This document shows positions 1 to 5,172 of a stretch of DNA of 6,010 bases, one piece after another; the stretch's first letter is position 1; each line of letters opens with the position of its first letter. This stretch comes from CAYYIS01 sp964470965. GTDB lineage: Bacteria > JAAXHH01 > JABIQT01. The stretch is taken from positions 1-6,010 of the forward strand of contig CAYYIS010000107.1 of the NCBI GenBank assembly GCA_964470965.1, in the 5' to 3' direction. A program made the position numbers and the translations under genes. The notes beneath the pieces are model-generated. The model saw nothing but the letters and a program-made list of their open reading frames with translations, made no database searches and was not told the DNA's origin.

Positions 1-2
1 CG

Positions 3-23
3 ATTTAGAGCCCGTCTCTAAAT
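3..23. repeat. short perfect inverted repeat (hairpin) near window edge
   Basis: ATTTAGAG and CTCTAAAT form a perfect 8-bp stem around the 5-base loop CCCGT. It lies about 120 bases past the stop codon of the ankyrin gene. There is no T-run on either side, so it is not a convincing intrinsic terminator; it could be a processing or pause hairpin. The rest of 1-146 shows no gene. Confidence 0.4.
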
Positions 24-146
24 TACCTAAAGGCGCAAAGAGGGTACAAATTCCTCCCAACAGGAACGCCCATTACCTTACGGTCAAATGCGCCTGCCAA
101 CCGGTGGCCTCATTCGTCTCTATACACCATCACTTGCCTTTCAAAA

Positions 147-1109
147 TCATTCTTTCGCTCCAGCCGCTTTGAGCAGTTCCACGACTTCCTCGACTTCCGC
201 AAGGCTGGGCAAGACGGGTAAACCCGACTGCGCAAGTTCTAATTTATGTGCAGCATAACCCAGGGGCGTAATTTCTGACTTGTCTTTGGCGTTGACGTCG
301 GCACCGGCACTGATTAGAAGGCTAACCACGTCCGCGTGCCCAGTCTGAACGGCCTGGTTCAGTGGCGTGGCGCTTTCGTCGTTTTTGGCGTTAACGTCGG
401 CACCGGCAGCCATAAGAAGGCTGACCACATCCTTTTCGACTAACGAGACTGCTACATACAGCGGGGTACCGTGGATATTGTCCACGCAGTTGACATCGGC
501 ACCGGCGGCGATAAGAAGGCTGACTACATCCGCATGGCCTTTCTGGACGGCTGCACCCAGCGGTGTGCCGCCTGATGTAGTCTGGTTGTTGACGTCGGCA
601 CCGGCGGCGATAAGAAGGCTAACCACATCCGTATGGCCGTTCACGGCAGCATAACCCAGCGGCATACCGCCTGATCCTTCCTTGTTGTTGACGCCGGCAC
701 CGGCGGCGATAAGAAGGCTTACCACATCGGCATAGCCGCTCTGGGCCGCAAAGTGCAGCGGGCTTACGCCTTCGTCTGAGCCTTTCACGGCTTTGGCATT
801 GACGTCAGCACCGGCACCGAGAAGAACGCTACCCAAGTCCACGTGGCCCTTTGCGGCGGCCGAGTGCAGCGGCGTGTAGCCTGCGTCGGTCTTAACGTTG
901 ACGTCAGCACCGGCAGCGAGCAGAACATCGACCACTGCCATATGGCCTTCGTGCGCGGCCCACTGCAGCGGGGTGACGCCGCCTTCCTTAGTAGCGTTGA
1001 CTGGAGTACCACGGTCCAATAATTCTGCGACCAGCTCCGATTGGCCTTTTTCTACCGCCTTGAATAACTTATGGATGTTCCTTTTTGTTCTCAGGCCTGA
1101 AAAGACCAT
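147..1109 (-). CDS. ankyrin-repeat protein (about nine repeats)
   Basis: This is a 320-residue protein made almost entirely of ankyrin repeats, which usually mediate protein-protein binding. A divergent first repeat at about residues 13-44 is followed by repeats of about 33 residues with the hallmarks TPLHxAA, GHxDVVxLLIxAGADVN. A capping segment near 275-320 ends in VVELLKAAGAKE. No signal peptide, membrane segment or catalytic domain is visible, so it is probably cytoplasmic and its partner is unknown. I chose ATG at 1107-1109 because GGGAGAGG precedes it with about 8 bases spacing; the GTG at 1116-1118, which would add three residues, overlaps that ribosome-binding site. Repeats four to eight are nearly identical in DNA, which suggests recent duplication or homogenisation. 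A decayed paralogue lies at 3230-3509. Family assignment is very secure; function is not known. Confidence 0.93.
   Translation of the reverse strand: MVFSGLRTKRNIHKLFKAVEKGQSELVAELLDRGTPVNATKEGGVTPLQWAAHEGHMAVVDVLLAAGADVNVKTDAGYTPLHSAAAKGHVDLGSVLLGAGADVNAKAVKGSDEGVSPLHFAAQSGYADVVSLLIAAGAGVNNKEGSGGMPLGYAAVNGHTDVVSLLIAAGADVNNQTTSGGTPLGAAVQKGHADVVSLLIAAGADVNCVDNIHGTPLYVAVSLVEKDVVSLLMAAGADVNAKNDESATPLNQAVQTGHADVVSLLISAGADVNAKDKSEITPLGYAAHKLELAQSGLPVLPSLAEVEEVVELLKAAGAKE
294..940 (-). repeat. 99-bp coding tandem repeats (ankyrin units)
   Basis: The block reading GACGTCGGCACCGGC on the plus strand, followed by GATAAGAAGGCT-like sequence, recurs at 294, 393, 492, 591 and 690. The spacing is exactly 99 bases, one 33-residue ankyrin unit. 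More diverged copies start at 801 and 900; the 111-base step between 690 and 801 reflects a 4-codon insertion in one unit (the AVKGSDE segment). Such long near-identical direct repeats favour unequal recombination and copy-number change. Confidence 0.85.
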
Positions 1110-1157
1110 GTTTAACACCTCTCCCGTACCATTTCATTCCCGTAGATTTTCGCTGGG

Positions 1158-1451
1158 TTACCAGCGCATTGAACGGAGCGACCCGTTGCCTATCCCGTCC
1201 GCAAAGCCATACATGCCATCACCGGCTACCTGGTGGCTTTCTGTGCCTGTGGCAGCGAACGGATGCACGAACCACCCGAGCCCTGCAACTATCGTAAATG
1301 CCAGGACCGAAAAATAAGGACGCCACAATGTCGGTACGGATAATCCTTCCTGTGATTGGGATCGGCAGGCAGTTTTATATTGTAACCTTGAGATTGAGAA
1401 TATGTAACCGGTATATCGCCCGTGCGTCAAGGGTTTAGTGATCTCTGCCAC
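1158..1451 (-). pseudogene. 5' fragment of an exported NHL-repeat-like protein
   Basis: The open frame runs 97 codons from a GTG at 1451, but only the part from about 1337 looks like a gene. That part has a basic start, a hydrophobic segment (YFSVLAFTIVAGLGWF, signal-peptide-like), then VAGDGMYGFADGIGNGSL. The last motif matches the opening of an NHL beta-propeller repeat (typically VAGxGxxGFxDGxGxxAxFxxPxG). The frame stops at TAA 1158-1160 before even one repeat is complete, whereas family members carry several repeats, so this is probably a truncated remnant. The GTG at 1451 has no ribosome-binding site and lies upstream of a promoter-like sequence. A good AAGGA at 1344-1348 instead points, with 6 bases spacing, to codon 1335-1337, which is GTA. 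The ankyrin gene starts 48 bases downstream. The NHL reading rests on one motif. Confidence 0.45.
1374..1408 (-). promoter_or_regulatory. candidate sigma70-like promoter before the NHL-like fragment
   Basis: On the minus strand, GTTACA (1408-1403) is separated by 18 bases from TACAAT (1384-1379), and TATAAA overlaps at 1379-1374. GGTTACA occurs twice, with starts 22 bases apart, and could alternatively be an operator pair. Transcription would start near 1370, inside the frame opened by the GTG at 1451, which argues for a later translation start near 1337. Confidence 0.35.
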
Positions 1452-1458
1452 GTAGATA

Positions 1459-1471
1459 GGGCGAAGCGCCC
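1459..1471. repeat. GC-rich hairpin
   Basis: GGGCG and CGCCC form a 5-bp stem with a 3-base loop in a stretch without a convincing gene (1452-1516). It may be a weak terminator or pause site on either strand; only a few T residues follow on the minus strand. Confidence 0.25.
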
Positions 1472-1516
1472 GGCGGTACCGGAGTTGCTTTAGTTATGGT
1501 TTGCCCTATTTCCGAG

Positions 1517-1546
1517 AAAAAGAAAACTCGGTGGAAGTTGTCTTCC
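1517..1546 (-). terminator. possible intrinsic terminator after the TPR/FlgD-tail locus
   Basis: On the minus strand, GGAAG-ACAA-CTTCC (1546-1533) is followed, after six bases, by TTTTCTTTTT (1526-1517). It lies 35 bases past the stop at 1581. The stem is short and the T-run is set back from it, so this is tentative. Confidence 0.35.
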
Positions 1547-1580
1547 TCAGGCATTTATTGATGACATCGTTTATTACCGG

Positions 1581-1787
1581 CTAAACAGGTTCGTCCGGAC
1601 GCTGCTTCAGCTGTTTTATCACCTTCATCTCGGTATACCCGCGGCCGCTCGTGATGCGGTACTGGTATATGCCGCTGGCCACACCGGCCCCTTTGATGTT
1701 GGCGCTGTTCCACATGGCCCCGCGGCGCCTGCCACCTCCACCTGAGATCCACCAGGCCGTCTGCGCGCGGACCGAAGTTCGGCATCT
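1581..1787 (-). pseudogene. FlgD-Ig-type C-terminal tail remnant (copy A)
   Basis: A 68-codon open stretch without its own start, in a different frame from the TPR gene it overlaps. Residues 25-61 read W-N-S-A-N..KGAGVASGIYQYRITSGRG.TEMKVIKQLK. This fits the end of the FlgD Ig-like domain (W-dG-N..G..VaSGvY.YrL....T.KM.LLK) found at the C terminus of many secreted proteins in FCB-group bacteria. The upstream part of the domain is missing or scrambled. In a sister copy at 5985 the equivalent LK is followed directly by TAG; here that codon is CAG, so the frame runs seven more codons through the old terminator sequence to TAG at 1581-1583. It is clearly a remnant; whether it once ended the TPR protein cannot be told. 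Confidence 0.6.
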
Positions 1788-2098
1788 TCACCGGTAAAGG
1801 TGCCGGTCAGACTCTTAAACGCCGCCTCCGCCTCGTCCAGTCGGTTCTGCCTGAAATAGGTCATCCCGAGCCAGTAACGCGCGCCTGTGTATTCCGGAAC
1901 GAGCCGTACTGTTTTCAGAAACGCCCGTTCGGCCTCAGTATACTCGGCCTGCCCGTAAGACGCAATTCCTCGAATGTAGGACGCCAGGCCCGGCTCCCCG
2001 GTGGAGGCGCGGTCAACAGCTGTTTCCTGGGCGTAACATTGTGGGAGCGAAACGGCATAGAATACGGCAACAACGAACAGGCAGGTGAAGCTGTTCAT
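1625..2098 (-). CDS. exported TPR protein, C-terminal part frame-disrupted
   Basis: The product starts with a Sec-type signal peptide (hydrophobic CLFVVAVFYAVSLP; likely cleavage after CYA, residue 23). Two tetratricopeptide-like helical hairpins follow at about 37-70 and 71-100, with GLASYIRGIASYGQAEYTEA, FLKTVRLVPE and ARYWLGMTYFRQNRLDEA. TPRs are protein-interaction scaffolds, here probably periplasmic or extracellular. After about residue 108 (GEDAELR) the frame turns into low-complexity R/G/A/P sequence that looks out of frame. The meaningful frame beyond that point is the FlgD-Ig tail ending at 1581. The gene is therefore probably frameshifted or fused to a foreign tail. ATG 2096-2098 lies two bases after the dioxygenase stop, with only a weak GAGAG ahead of it, so translational coupling is likely. 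The TPR call is confident; the given C terminus is not. Confidence 0.7.
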   Translation of the reverse strand: MNSFTCLFVVAVFYAVSLPQCYAQETAVDRASTGEPGLASYIRGIASYGQAEYTEAERAFLKTVRLVPEYTGARYWLGMTYFRQNRLDEAEAAFKSLTGTFTGEDAELRSARRRPGGSQVEVAGAAGPCGTAPTSKGPVWPAAYTSTASRAAAGIPR

Positions 2099-2100
2099 GG

Positions 2101-2913
2101 TTAGCTCTCATTTGTCTCCGGGTCTTTATCCTCATCCCCAAACAATGAAGGAAAAAAACGGTGAGGATCACCGGGTTCGTGAAAGAGGATCTTCTGGCGG
2201 GGTGTCAGCTCAGCGTTCACCAGCGGTTGGATGCGTTTTGAAGTCCAGGTCAAGTGCGACATGCAGTATTTGTACAATAAAGTACGCCGTTCGTGTTTAC
2301 CCGACCAGGCGGCCGTTCCGTGCGTTAATGCCTCGGTGAACAGGACCACAGAACCGGCCGGTAATTCCGGAACAACCATACACGATGCTGATTCAGGGGC
2401 ATCAGCGATCTGTACCGGCAGTTTGAAATTGCTCTTATGGCTGCCGGGAATGCAGCAGAACCCGCCGTAGTCCGGTCCGGCGTCCGCCAGGTTCCAGGCC
2501 ACGACAACGAACCCGTCGGAAACCTGGTTGTCCCGGTAAGGAAAGTATTCTCCCGGTCGAGCGCGGGAAGTCGGCGCGGTGGCGCCATAGTCCGCATGCA
2601 GATCTCCCCTGGGCATCCCCTCACGCATACACACCCCGTAAATCCGATCCAGGCGAAAGCAGTCGCCCAGCCGGAACCGCAGGACCGGCAGAATCCGGGG
2701 ATGATCCAGTAAATCACAGAAAGGAGTGCCCCAATCGAGGAAACCCGAGCCCTCAGGCGCACTCCCGAATCGTTGCACCCGTCCCGGTGCCGGCAGGTCC
2801 TGCGCGTCTATCAGCCGGTTTAACACCGCGATTTCTTCCGGGTGCAGTACATCTTCAATCACCAGGTAGCCCTGCACATCAAAGAGATACTGTTGCATTT
2901 CAAAGACGCTCAT
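2101..2913 (-). CDS. PhyH (phytanoyl-CoA dioxygenase) family Fe(II)/2-oxoglutarate oxygenase
   Basis: This is a complete 270-residue protein of the usual length for bacterial PhyH-family enzymes. These couple oxidative decarboxylation of 2-oxoglutarate to hydroxylation of a small molecule in the cytoplasm. The iron triad is visible: H106 and D108 in LHADYG, and H198 in ALTHGTAAW. Arg209/Arg210 in ERRTLLYKY is in the place expected for the 2-oxoglutarate carboxylate contact. Other hallmarks are the N-terminal YLFDVQGYLVIEDVLHPEEI, VVAWNLADAGPDYGGFCCIP, and PGSHK before the second histidine. No signal peptide is seen. ATG 2911-2913 has a modest AGG with 8 bases spacing. The TPR gene begins two bases after the stop, so the two are probably one operon. 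Paralogues in this large family act on many substrates, so the substrate is unknown and the phytanoyl-CoA name should not be taken literally. Confidence 0.93.
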   Translation of the reverse strand: MSVFEMQQYLFDVQGYLVIEDVLHPEEIAVLNRLIDAQDLPAPGRVQRFGSAPEGSGFLDWGTPFCDLLDHPRILPVLRFRLGDCFRLDRIYGVCMREGMPRGDLHADYGATAPTSRARPGEYFPYRDNQVSDGFVVVAWNLADAGPDYGGFCCIPGSHKSNFKLPVQIADAPESASCMVVPELPAGSVVLFTEALTHGTAAWSGKHERRTLLYKYCMSHLTWTSKRIQPLVNAELTPRQKILFHEPGDPHRFFPSLFGDEDKDPETNES

Positions 2914-3091
2914 AATGCTGCCCTTGATAAAATCTCATAAACATTCACAACGCACCGGCTAATAACATGATCCATGCGGATCCAAAAGCAATTGGCAAGG
3001 AAAGATTCTGATGCTTTTTCATCAAGATACCCATTCCCTGCCTAGAGATCCTGCCGGACCCCGTAAAGCAACCGCCTCAACTTCAATTTAC

Positions 3092-3162
3092 CCGGCAAGG
3101 CACGGGCCTCGAACCCGTTCTTCCTCTTTGAGGCTGCATGACCTGTATGCTTTCCTCGCCGG
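3092..3162 (-). ncRNA. tRNA-like cloverleaf, unassigned structured element
   Basis: Read on the minus strand, CCGGCGAGG (3162-3154) pairs with CCTTGCCGG (3100-3092), 9 bp with one G-T. This closes a junction with three hairpins: GCAT-ACAGGTC-ATGC (3150-3136), CCTC-AAA-GAGG (3133-3123), and ACGGG-TTCGAGG-CCCGT (3118-3102). The third hairpin looks like a tRNA T-arm (5-bp stem, 7-base TTCGAGG loop). The middle arm lacks a 7-base anticodon loop and no CCA follows, so it is not a normal tRNA. It lies between the ankyrin pseudogene and the dioxygenase gene, about 180 bases upstream of the latter. It could be a decayed tRNA, an attachment-site relic, a leader RNA, or chance. Nothing else stands out in 2914-3171. 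Confidence 0.3.
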
Positions 3163-3171
3163 ATTAACTCC

Positions 3172-3509
3172 TTAACTTAACCGCCCACACCCGCACAGGC
3201 GGTGCCCACAGTTCAGTGAGGCTAAAGTTGTAATGTCTCTCCCATTCCATTGCTCCAGCACCGTTAGCAGTTCCACGAATTCTTCGACTTGCGTAAGGCC
3301 TGATTCCCCTGCAGTATCACCGGGGGATATCATGTCTGACTTATCATTGCCATTGATGTCGGCACCGGCAGAGAGTAGAACGGTACCCAAGTCCACGTGG
3401 CCATTTTCGGTAACGGAGTCCAGGGGCCAGTCGTCTGCTTCGGTCTTAGTGTTGATCTGATCGCTGATGCCGGCCACGTCACTTCCTTGGTAACGGTGAC
3501 ATTGCGCTC
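3172..3509 (-). pseudogene. decayed, internally deleted paralogue of the ankyrin gene
   Basis: The frame from GTG 3477 to 3172 aligns with the intact ankyrin gene. INTKTEADDWPLD...GHVDLGTVLLSAGADIN matches its third repeat (VNVKTDAGYTPLH...GHVDLGSVLLGAGADVN). It then jumps straight to the last repeat (NDKSDMISPGDTA...TQVEEFVELL against AKDKSEITPLGYAA...AEVEEVVELL). The missing units can be explained by recombination between the common AGADVN-coding repeats. Upstream, 3509-3478 resembles the VNATKEGG segment but in another frame. Near the end, a one-base deletion after the GTGGAACTGCT segment shifts the frame. The old stop reads ATGGAATGG where the intact gene has AAAGAATGA, so the last 20 or so residues (3172 to about 3230) are read-through sequence. 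No ribosome-binding site is seen at the GTG. Origin is clear; a functional product is unlikely. Confidence 0.7.
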
Positions 3510-3556
3510 TTCCAGGGTAACTCCGGACAGACCGGATGGCTAAAATGCCCTATCAA

Positions 3557-3592
3557 AGCCGTAACATAACCCCGTTATGGTTGTTCGGGCTT
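3557..3592 (-). terminator. candidate terminator hairpin after the lipoprotein gene
   Basis: Directly after the lipoprotein stop, the minus strand reads AAGCC, then CATAAC-GGG-GTTATG (3579-3565, perfect 6-bp stem), then GGCTTT, with the outer AAGCC/GGCTT also able to pair. TTTGATAGGGCATTTTAG follows. The inner hairpin is clear; the T-run is weak. Confidence 0.4.
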
Positions 3593-4085
3593 AATCAGGA
3601 GCCATCTCCTTGTTGTATAATGTTGGATCGAATGCATTATACGCCTCTACAATCTTATCTTCTTTCCATTTGAAAGTAGCATAACCGCGAATTACCAATG
3701 TTTCATCGGTTGCTTTTGAAACACCAGACCAATCATACCATAGGTTTGTGTAAACTTGACCATTATTGTAATACATTGTAGTCACTATTTCATTGCTGTG
3801 GGTAATATTGTCGAAGTAATTATGACCATCGGAAAAACCAGCATTCACCTCATCAAATGAAAGTTTGGAATCATTAACAGAAAAAACTGCTTTTTCCGAA
3901 AAGTGATGCTTCACGGATGAAAGATTGTTGTCCCGATATGCTTTCTGGAATTCTAATGCGATTTCTGATTTCCTGTCGTTCTGTACAATTTTACCGGACC
4001 ATTCAGAAGTATCTTCCTTGCCGCAAGCGAGCGGTAAAACCATTAGCAGCAAGAGCATATTAAGCACAGGATTCTTGTAAAACAT
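3591..4085 (-). CDS. AT-rich NTF2/SnoaL-like lipoprotein
   Basis: The 164-residue product opens with a lipoprotein signal: hydrophobic NMLLLLMVLPLAC with the lipid-carrying cysteine at position 21 followed by Gly-Lys. It is probably membrane anchored on the outer side. The mature part looks like one NTF2/SnoaL-like cone domain. It has an N-terminal helix (EIALEFQKAYRDNNLSSVKHHFSEKAVF), a middle strand region (VYTNLWYDWSGV), and the typical closing strand GYATFKWKEDKIVEAYNAFDPTLY. Family members include polyketide cyclases, isomerases and many non-enzymatic binders; no catalytic set is recognisable, so no activity is assigned. ATG 4083-4085 follows AAGGA with 7 bases spacing. Hand counts of three 60-base rows give only about 33-38 % G+C, against about 63 % in an ankyrin-gene row, which suggests acquisition from another source. 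The fold assignment is moderate; the lipoprotein call is strong. Confidence 0.85.
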   Translation of the reverse strand: MFYKNPVLNMLLLLMVLPLACGKEDTSEWSGKIVQNDRKSEIALEFQKAYRDNNLSSVKHHFSEKAVFSVNDSKLSFDEVNAGFSDGHNYFDNITHSNEIVTTMYYNNGQVYTNLWYDWSGVSKATDETLVIRGYATFKWKEDKIVEAYNAFDPTLYNKEMAPD

Positions 4086-4187
4086 CTCTGCGTCCTTTCC
4101 CTTTCGGGGTGACTTACATAAGCTTACGGTTTTTCAACATCTCCCCATTGTTTAAATGCGATGTAAATCGACTTTTTCTGATCTCCC

Positions 4188-4250
4188 CTACTTCAGCCGC
4201 GTCATCCCCTTCGTCCCGGTATGACAACTGCCGCTGGTGATACGGTACAT
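4188..4250 (-). pseudogene. FlgD-Ig C-terminal tail remnant (copy B)
   Basis: On the minus strand this reads MYRITSGSCHTGTKGMTRLK then TAG, resembling the last strand of a FlgD-Ig sorting tail (YRLxxGxFTxTKKMTLLK). It aligns without gaps to copy A: by hand about 46 of 63 bases match, including TACCG.ATCAC.AGCGGC and CTGAAG before the stop. Upstream sequence in this frame (NACER) no longer resembles the family, so only the 3' end of a gene survives. It ends 102 bases before the lipoprotein start. Confidence 0.55.
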
Positions 4251-4276
4251 TCTTTCACATGCGTTAGATCCCCATC

Positions 4277-4295
4277 CAACCCTGTTTCATCCGTT
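4277..4295. repeat. inverted repeat, arm downstream of the NTF2-like gene
   Basis: CAACCCTGTTTCATCC (4277-4292) is the exact reverse complement of GGATGAAACAGGGTTG at 4831-4846. After one mismatch two more bases pair (4294-4295 with 4829-4828). The two arms bracket the gene at 4330-4812. No target-site duplication is evident outside the arms. Confidence 0.8.
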
Positions 4296-4329
4296 TGAGA
4301 AGTGGAATGTCGTCAATCTGCCAGTCGGA

Positions 4330-4812
4330 TTAACCTTGACCCGGCGATGTCGGAATCTTCAGGGGTGACTGATGGGTCACATCGATTTTCCACGCGCCGT
4401 CCTGTTTGACAAGAACCAGCGTCGTGTAGGCCGTCCACTCGAAATCAGGGTTCCGGCCCGACCGCCGCTGAAGGAGGCTAACAACGGCTGCATTGCCATA
4501 TATCCTGACAATGGGGTCGATATAGGTGATCATCAACTTGAAATCTGGATTATTTTGACGCCTGCGATCGATCCCGGCCTGTTGACGTTCCATGTTGAAT
4601 CGCTGATTCGCCTCGCCGCCCATGCGCAGGTTGGCAATCCACAGGCGATCCTTTGTCATGAGCGTTGCCTGAGTGGTCAAATCACCACTGATTTCAGTAG
4701 TTCTATAGGTCTCAATCACCTCCATGATATCTTCTTTGTCTCCAGCGAAGACATTTGAGGTTCCGACCAGAATCACGGCGAGCGCGGCACCTATGGCAAG
4801 TGTTCTTTTCAT
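4330..4812 (-). CDS. exported NTF2/SnoaL-like (DUF4440-type) protein
   Basis: A complete 160-residue protein with a textbook Sec signal peptide (MKRTLAIGAALAVILVG, likely cleavage after VFA at residue 23). The mature chain begins with a helix (KEDIMEVIETYRTTEISGD) that fits the start of an NTF2-like domain. The end fits the classic final strands of this fold (AAVVSLLQRR, WTAYTTLVLVKQDGAWKIDVTHQSPL). The closing HQSPL resembles the HSSPL of the neighbour at 5172, so the two are probably distant paralogues. Such secreted domains usually bind small ligands; no active site can be named. ATG 4810-4812 has AAGGA with 7 bases spacing, and a promoter-like sequence lies about 60 bases upstream. A 16-bp inverted repeat encloses the gene. 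Coding status is very secure, the family call good, the role unknown. Confidence 0.9.
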   Translation of the reverse strand: MKRTLAIGAALAVILVGTSNVFAGDKEDIMEVIETYRTTEISGDLTTQATLMTKDRLWIANLRMGGEANQRFNMERQQAGIDRRRQNNPDFKLMITYIDPIVRIYGNAAVVSLLQRRSGRNPDFEWTAYTTLVLVKQDGAWKIDVTHQSPLKIPTSPGQG

Positions 4813-4827
4813 TTAGATTTCCTTTCG

Positions 4828-4846
4828 AATGGATGAAACAGGGTTG
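4828..4846. repeat. inverted repeat, arm upstream of the NTF2-like gene
   Basis: GGATGAAACAGGGTTG (4831-4846) pairs perfectly with 4277-4292. The arm sits in the 5' leader, three bases upstream of the AAGGA ribosome-binding site (4824-4820). It could therefore influence translation by long-range pairing with the 3' region if both lie on one transcript. Confidence 0.8.
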
Positions 4847-4868
4847 TCGGTAAAAGGGGATGGAAGTT

Positions 4869-4897
4869 AAACTAGGGGCCGTGATATCTACTGTCAA
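4869..4897 (-). promoter_or_regulatory. sigma70-like promoter of the 4330-4812 gene
   Basis: The minus strand has a perfect -35 hexamer TTGACA (4897-4892), a 17-base spacer, and TAGTTT (4874-4869) as a weaker -10 box. Transcription would start near 4862, giving a leader of about 50 bases that includes the inverted-repeat arm and the ribosome-binding site. Confidence 0.5.
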
Positions 4898-5154
4898 CGT
4901 TAATGAATGCTCCCGACCGGCCTGAACCGGTTCGATGGAGGGCACTATGGCCCGCGGCCGAGTATTTTTCTGCATTCATCCTTTCTGAGCTTCCCCTACT
5001 TCAGCGCACGCGGCAGCAGGCATGGGGACACCGCTACGACTGCCGTGTGCCTGTTTTTGATCCGTCTTTGCTACCACGCTCCGTGTTCTCTTTTACAGGC
5101 TATCTACTTATTCCCTTTACGATTCATTTTGGGAATTGACCGAAGGACTGCCCT
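4898..5154. other. gene-free stretch with a degenerate tail-like remnant (copy D)
   Basis: No convincing gene is visible here; open frames on the plus strand lack a ribosome-binding site and domain features. On the minus strand, GCTGAAGTAGGGGA then TCAGAAA (5005-4983) matches the segment around the stop codon of copy B with one indel and two or three mismatches. It follows LLPRALK-stop (4996-5019), a poor version of a sorting-tail end. AACCGGTT at 4926-4933 is a small palindrome. Confidence 0.35.
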
Positions 5155-5172
5155 GATCGTTAAATCACGATC
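5155..5172 (-). terminator. hairpin at the stop codon of the NTF2-like gene
   Basis: GATCGT and ACGATC form a perfect 6-bp stem with a 6-base loop, touching the TAG stop codon at 5172-5174. No T-run follows on the minus strand, so it may stabilise the mRNA end rather than terminate transcription. Confidence 0.3.

Noticed and set aside
367..654. Plus-strand open frames opposite the ankyrin gene with repeated LTSAPAAIRRLTTS
   Set aside because: The repetition is just the reverse strand of the 99-bp ankyrin units; no ribosome-binding site, and the minus-strand protein is unmistakable.
294..940. CRISPR-like regular repeats
   Set aside because: The 99-base period lies in a continuous reading frame encoding ankyrin units; no unique spacers of CRISPR size.
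1338..1451. Translation of the NHL-like fragment from GTG at 1451
   Set aside because: No ribosome-binding site precedes it, a promoter-like element lies downstream of it, and residues before about 1337 look non-coding.
3092..3162. A functional tRNA gene
   Set aside because: There is no 7-base anticodon loop in the middle arm and no CCA-compatible end; kept only as a tRNA-like structure.
4140..4330. Integron attC sites between single-gene cassettes
   Set aside because: The repeated intergenic sequence is explained by a protein tail ending in LK-stop, and I see no paired GTTRRRY/RYYYAAC core boxes or integrase.
4372..4758. Plus-strand 128-codon frame opposite the NTF2-like gene
   Set aside because: The minus-strand gene has a signal peptide, ribosome-binding site, promoter and family features; the plus frame has none.
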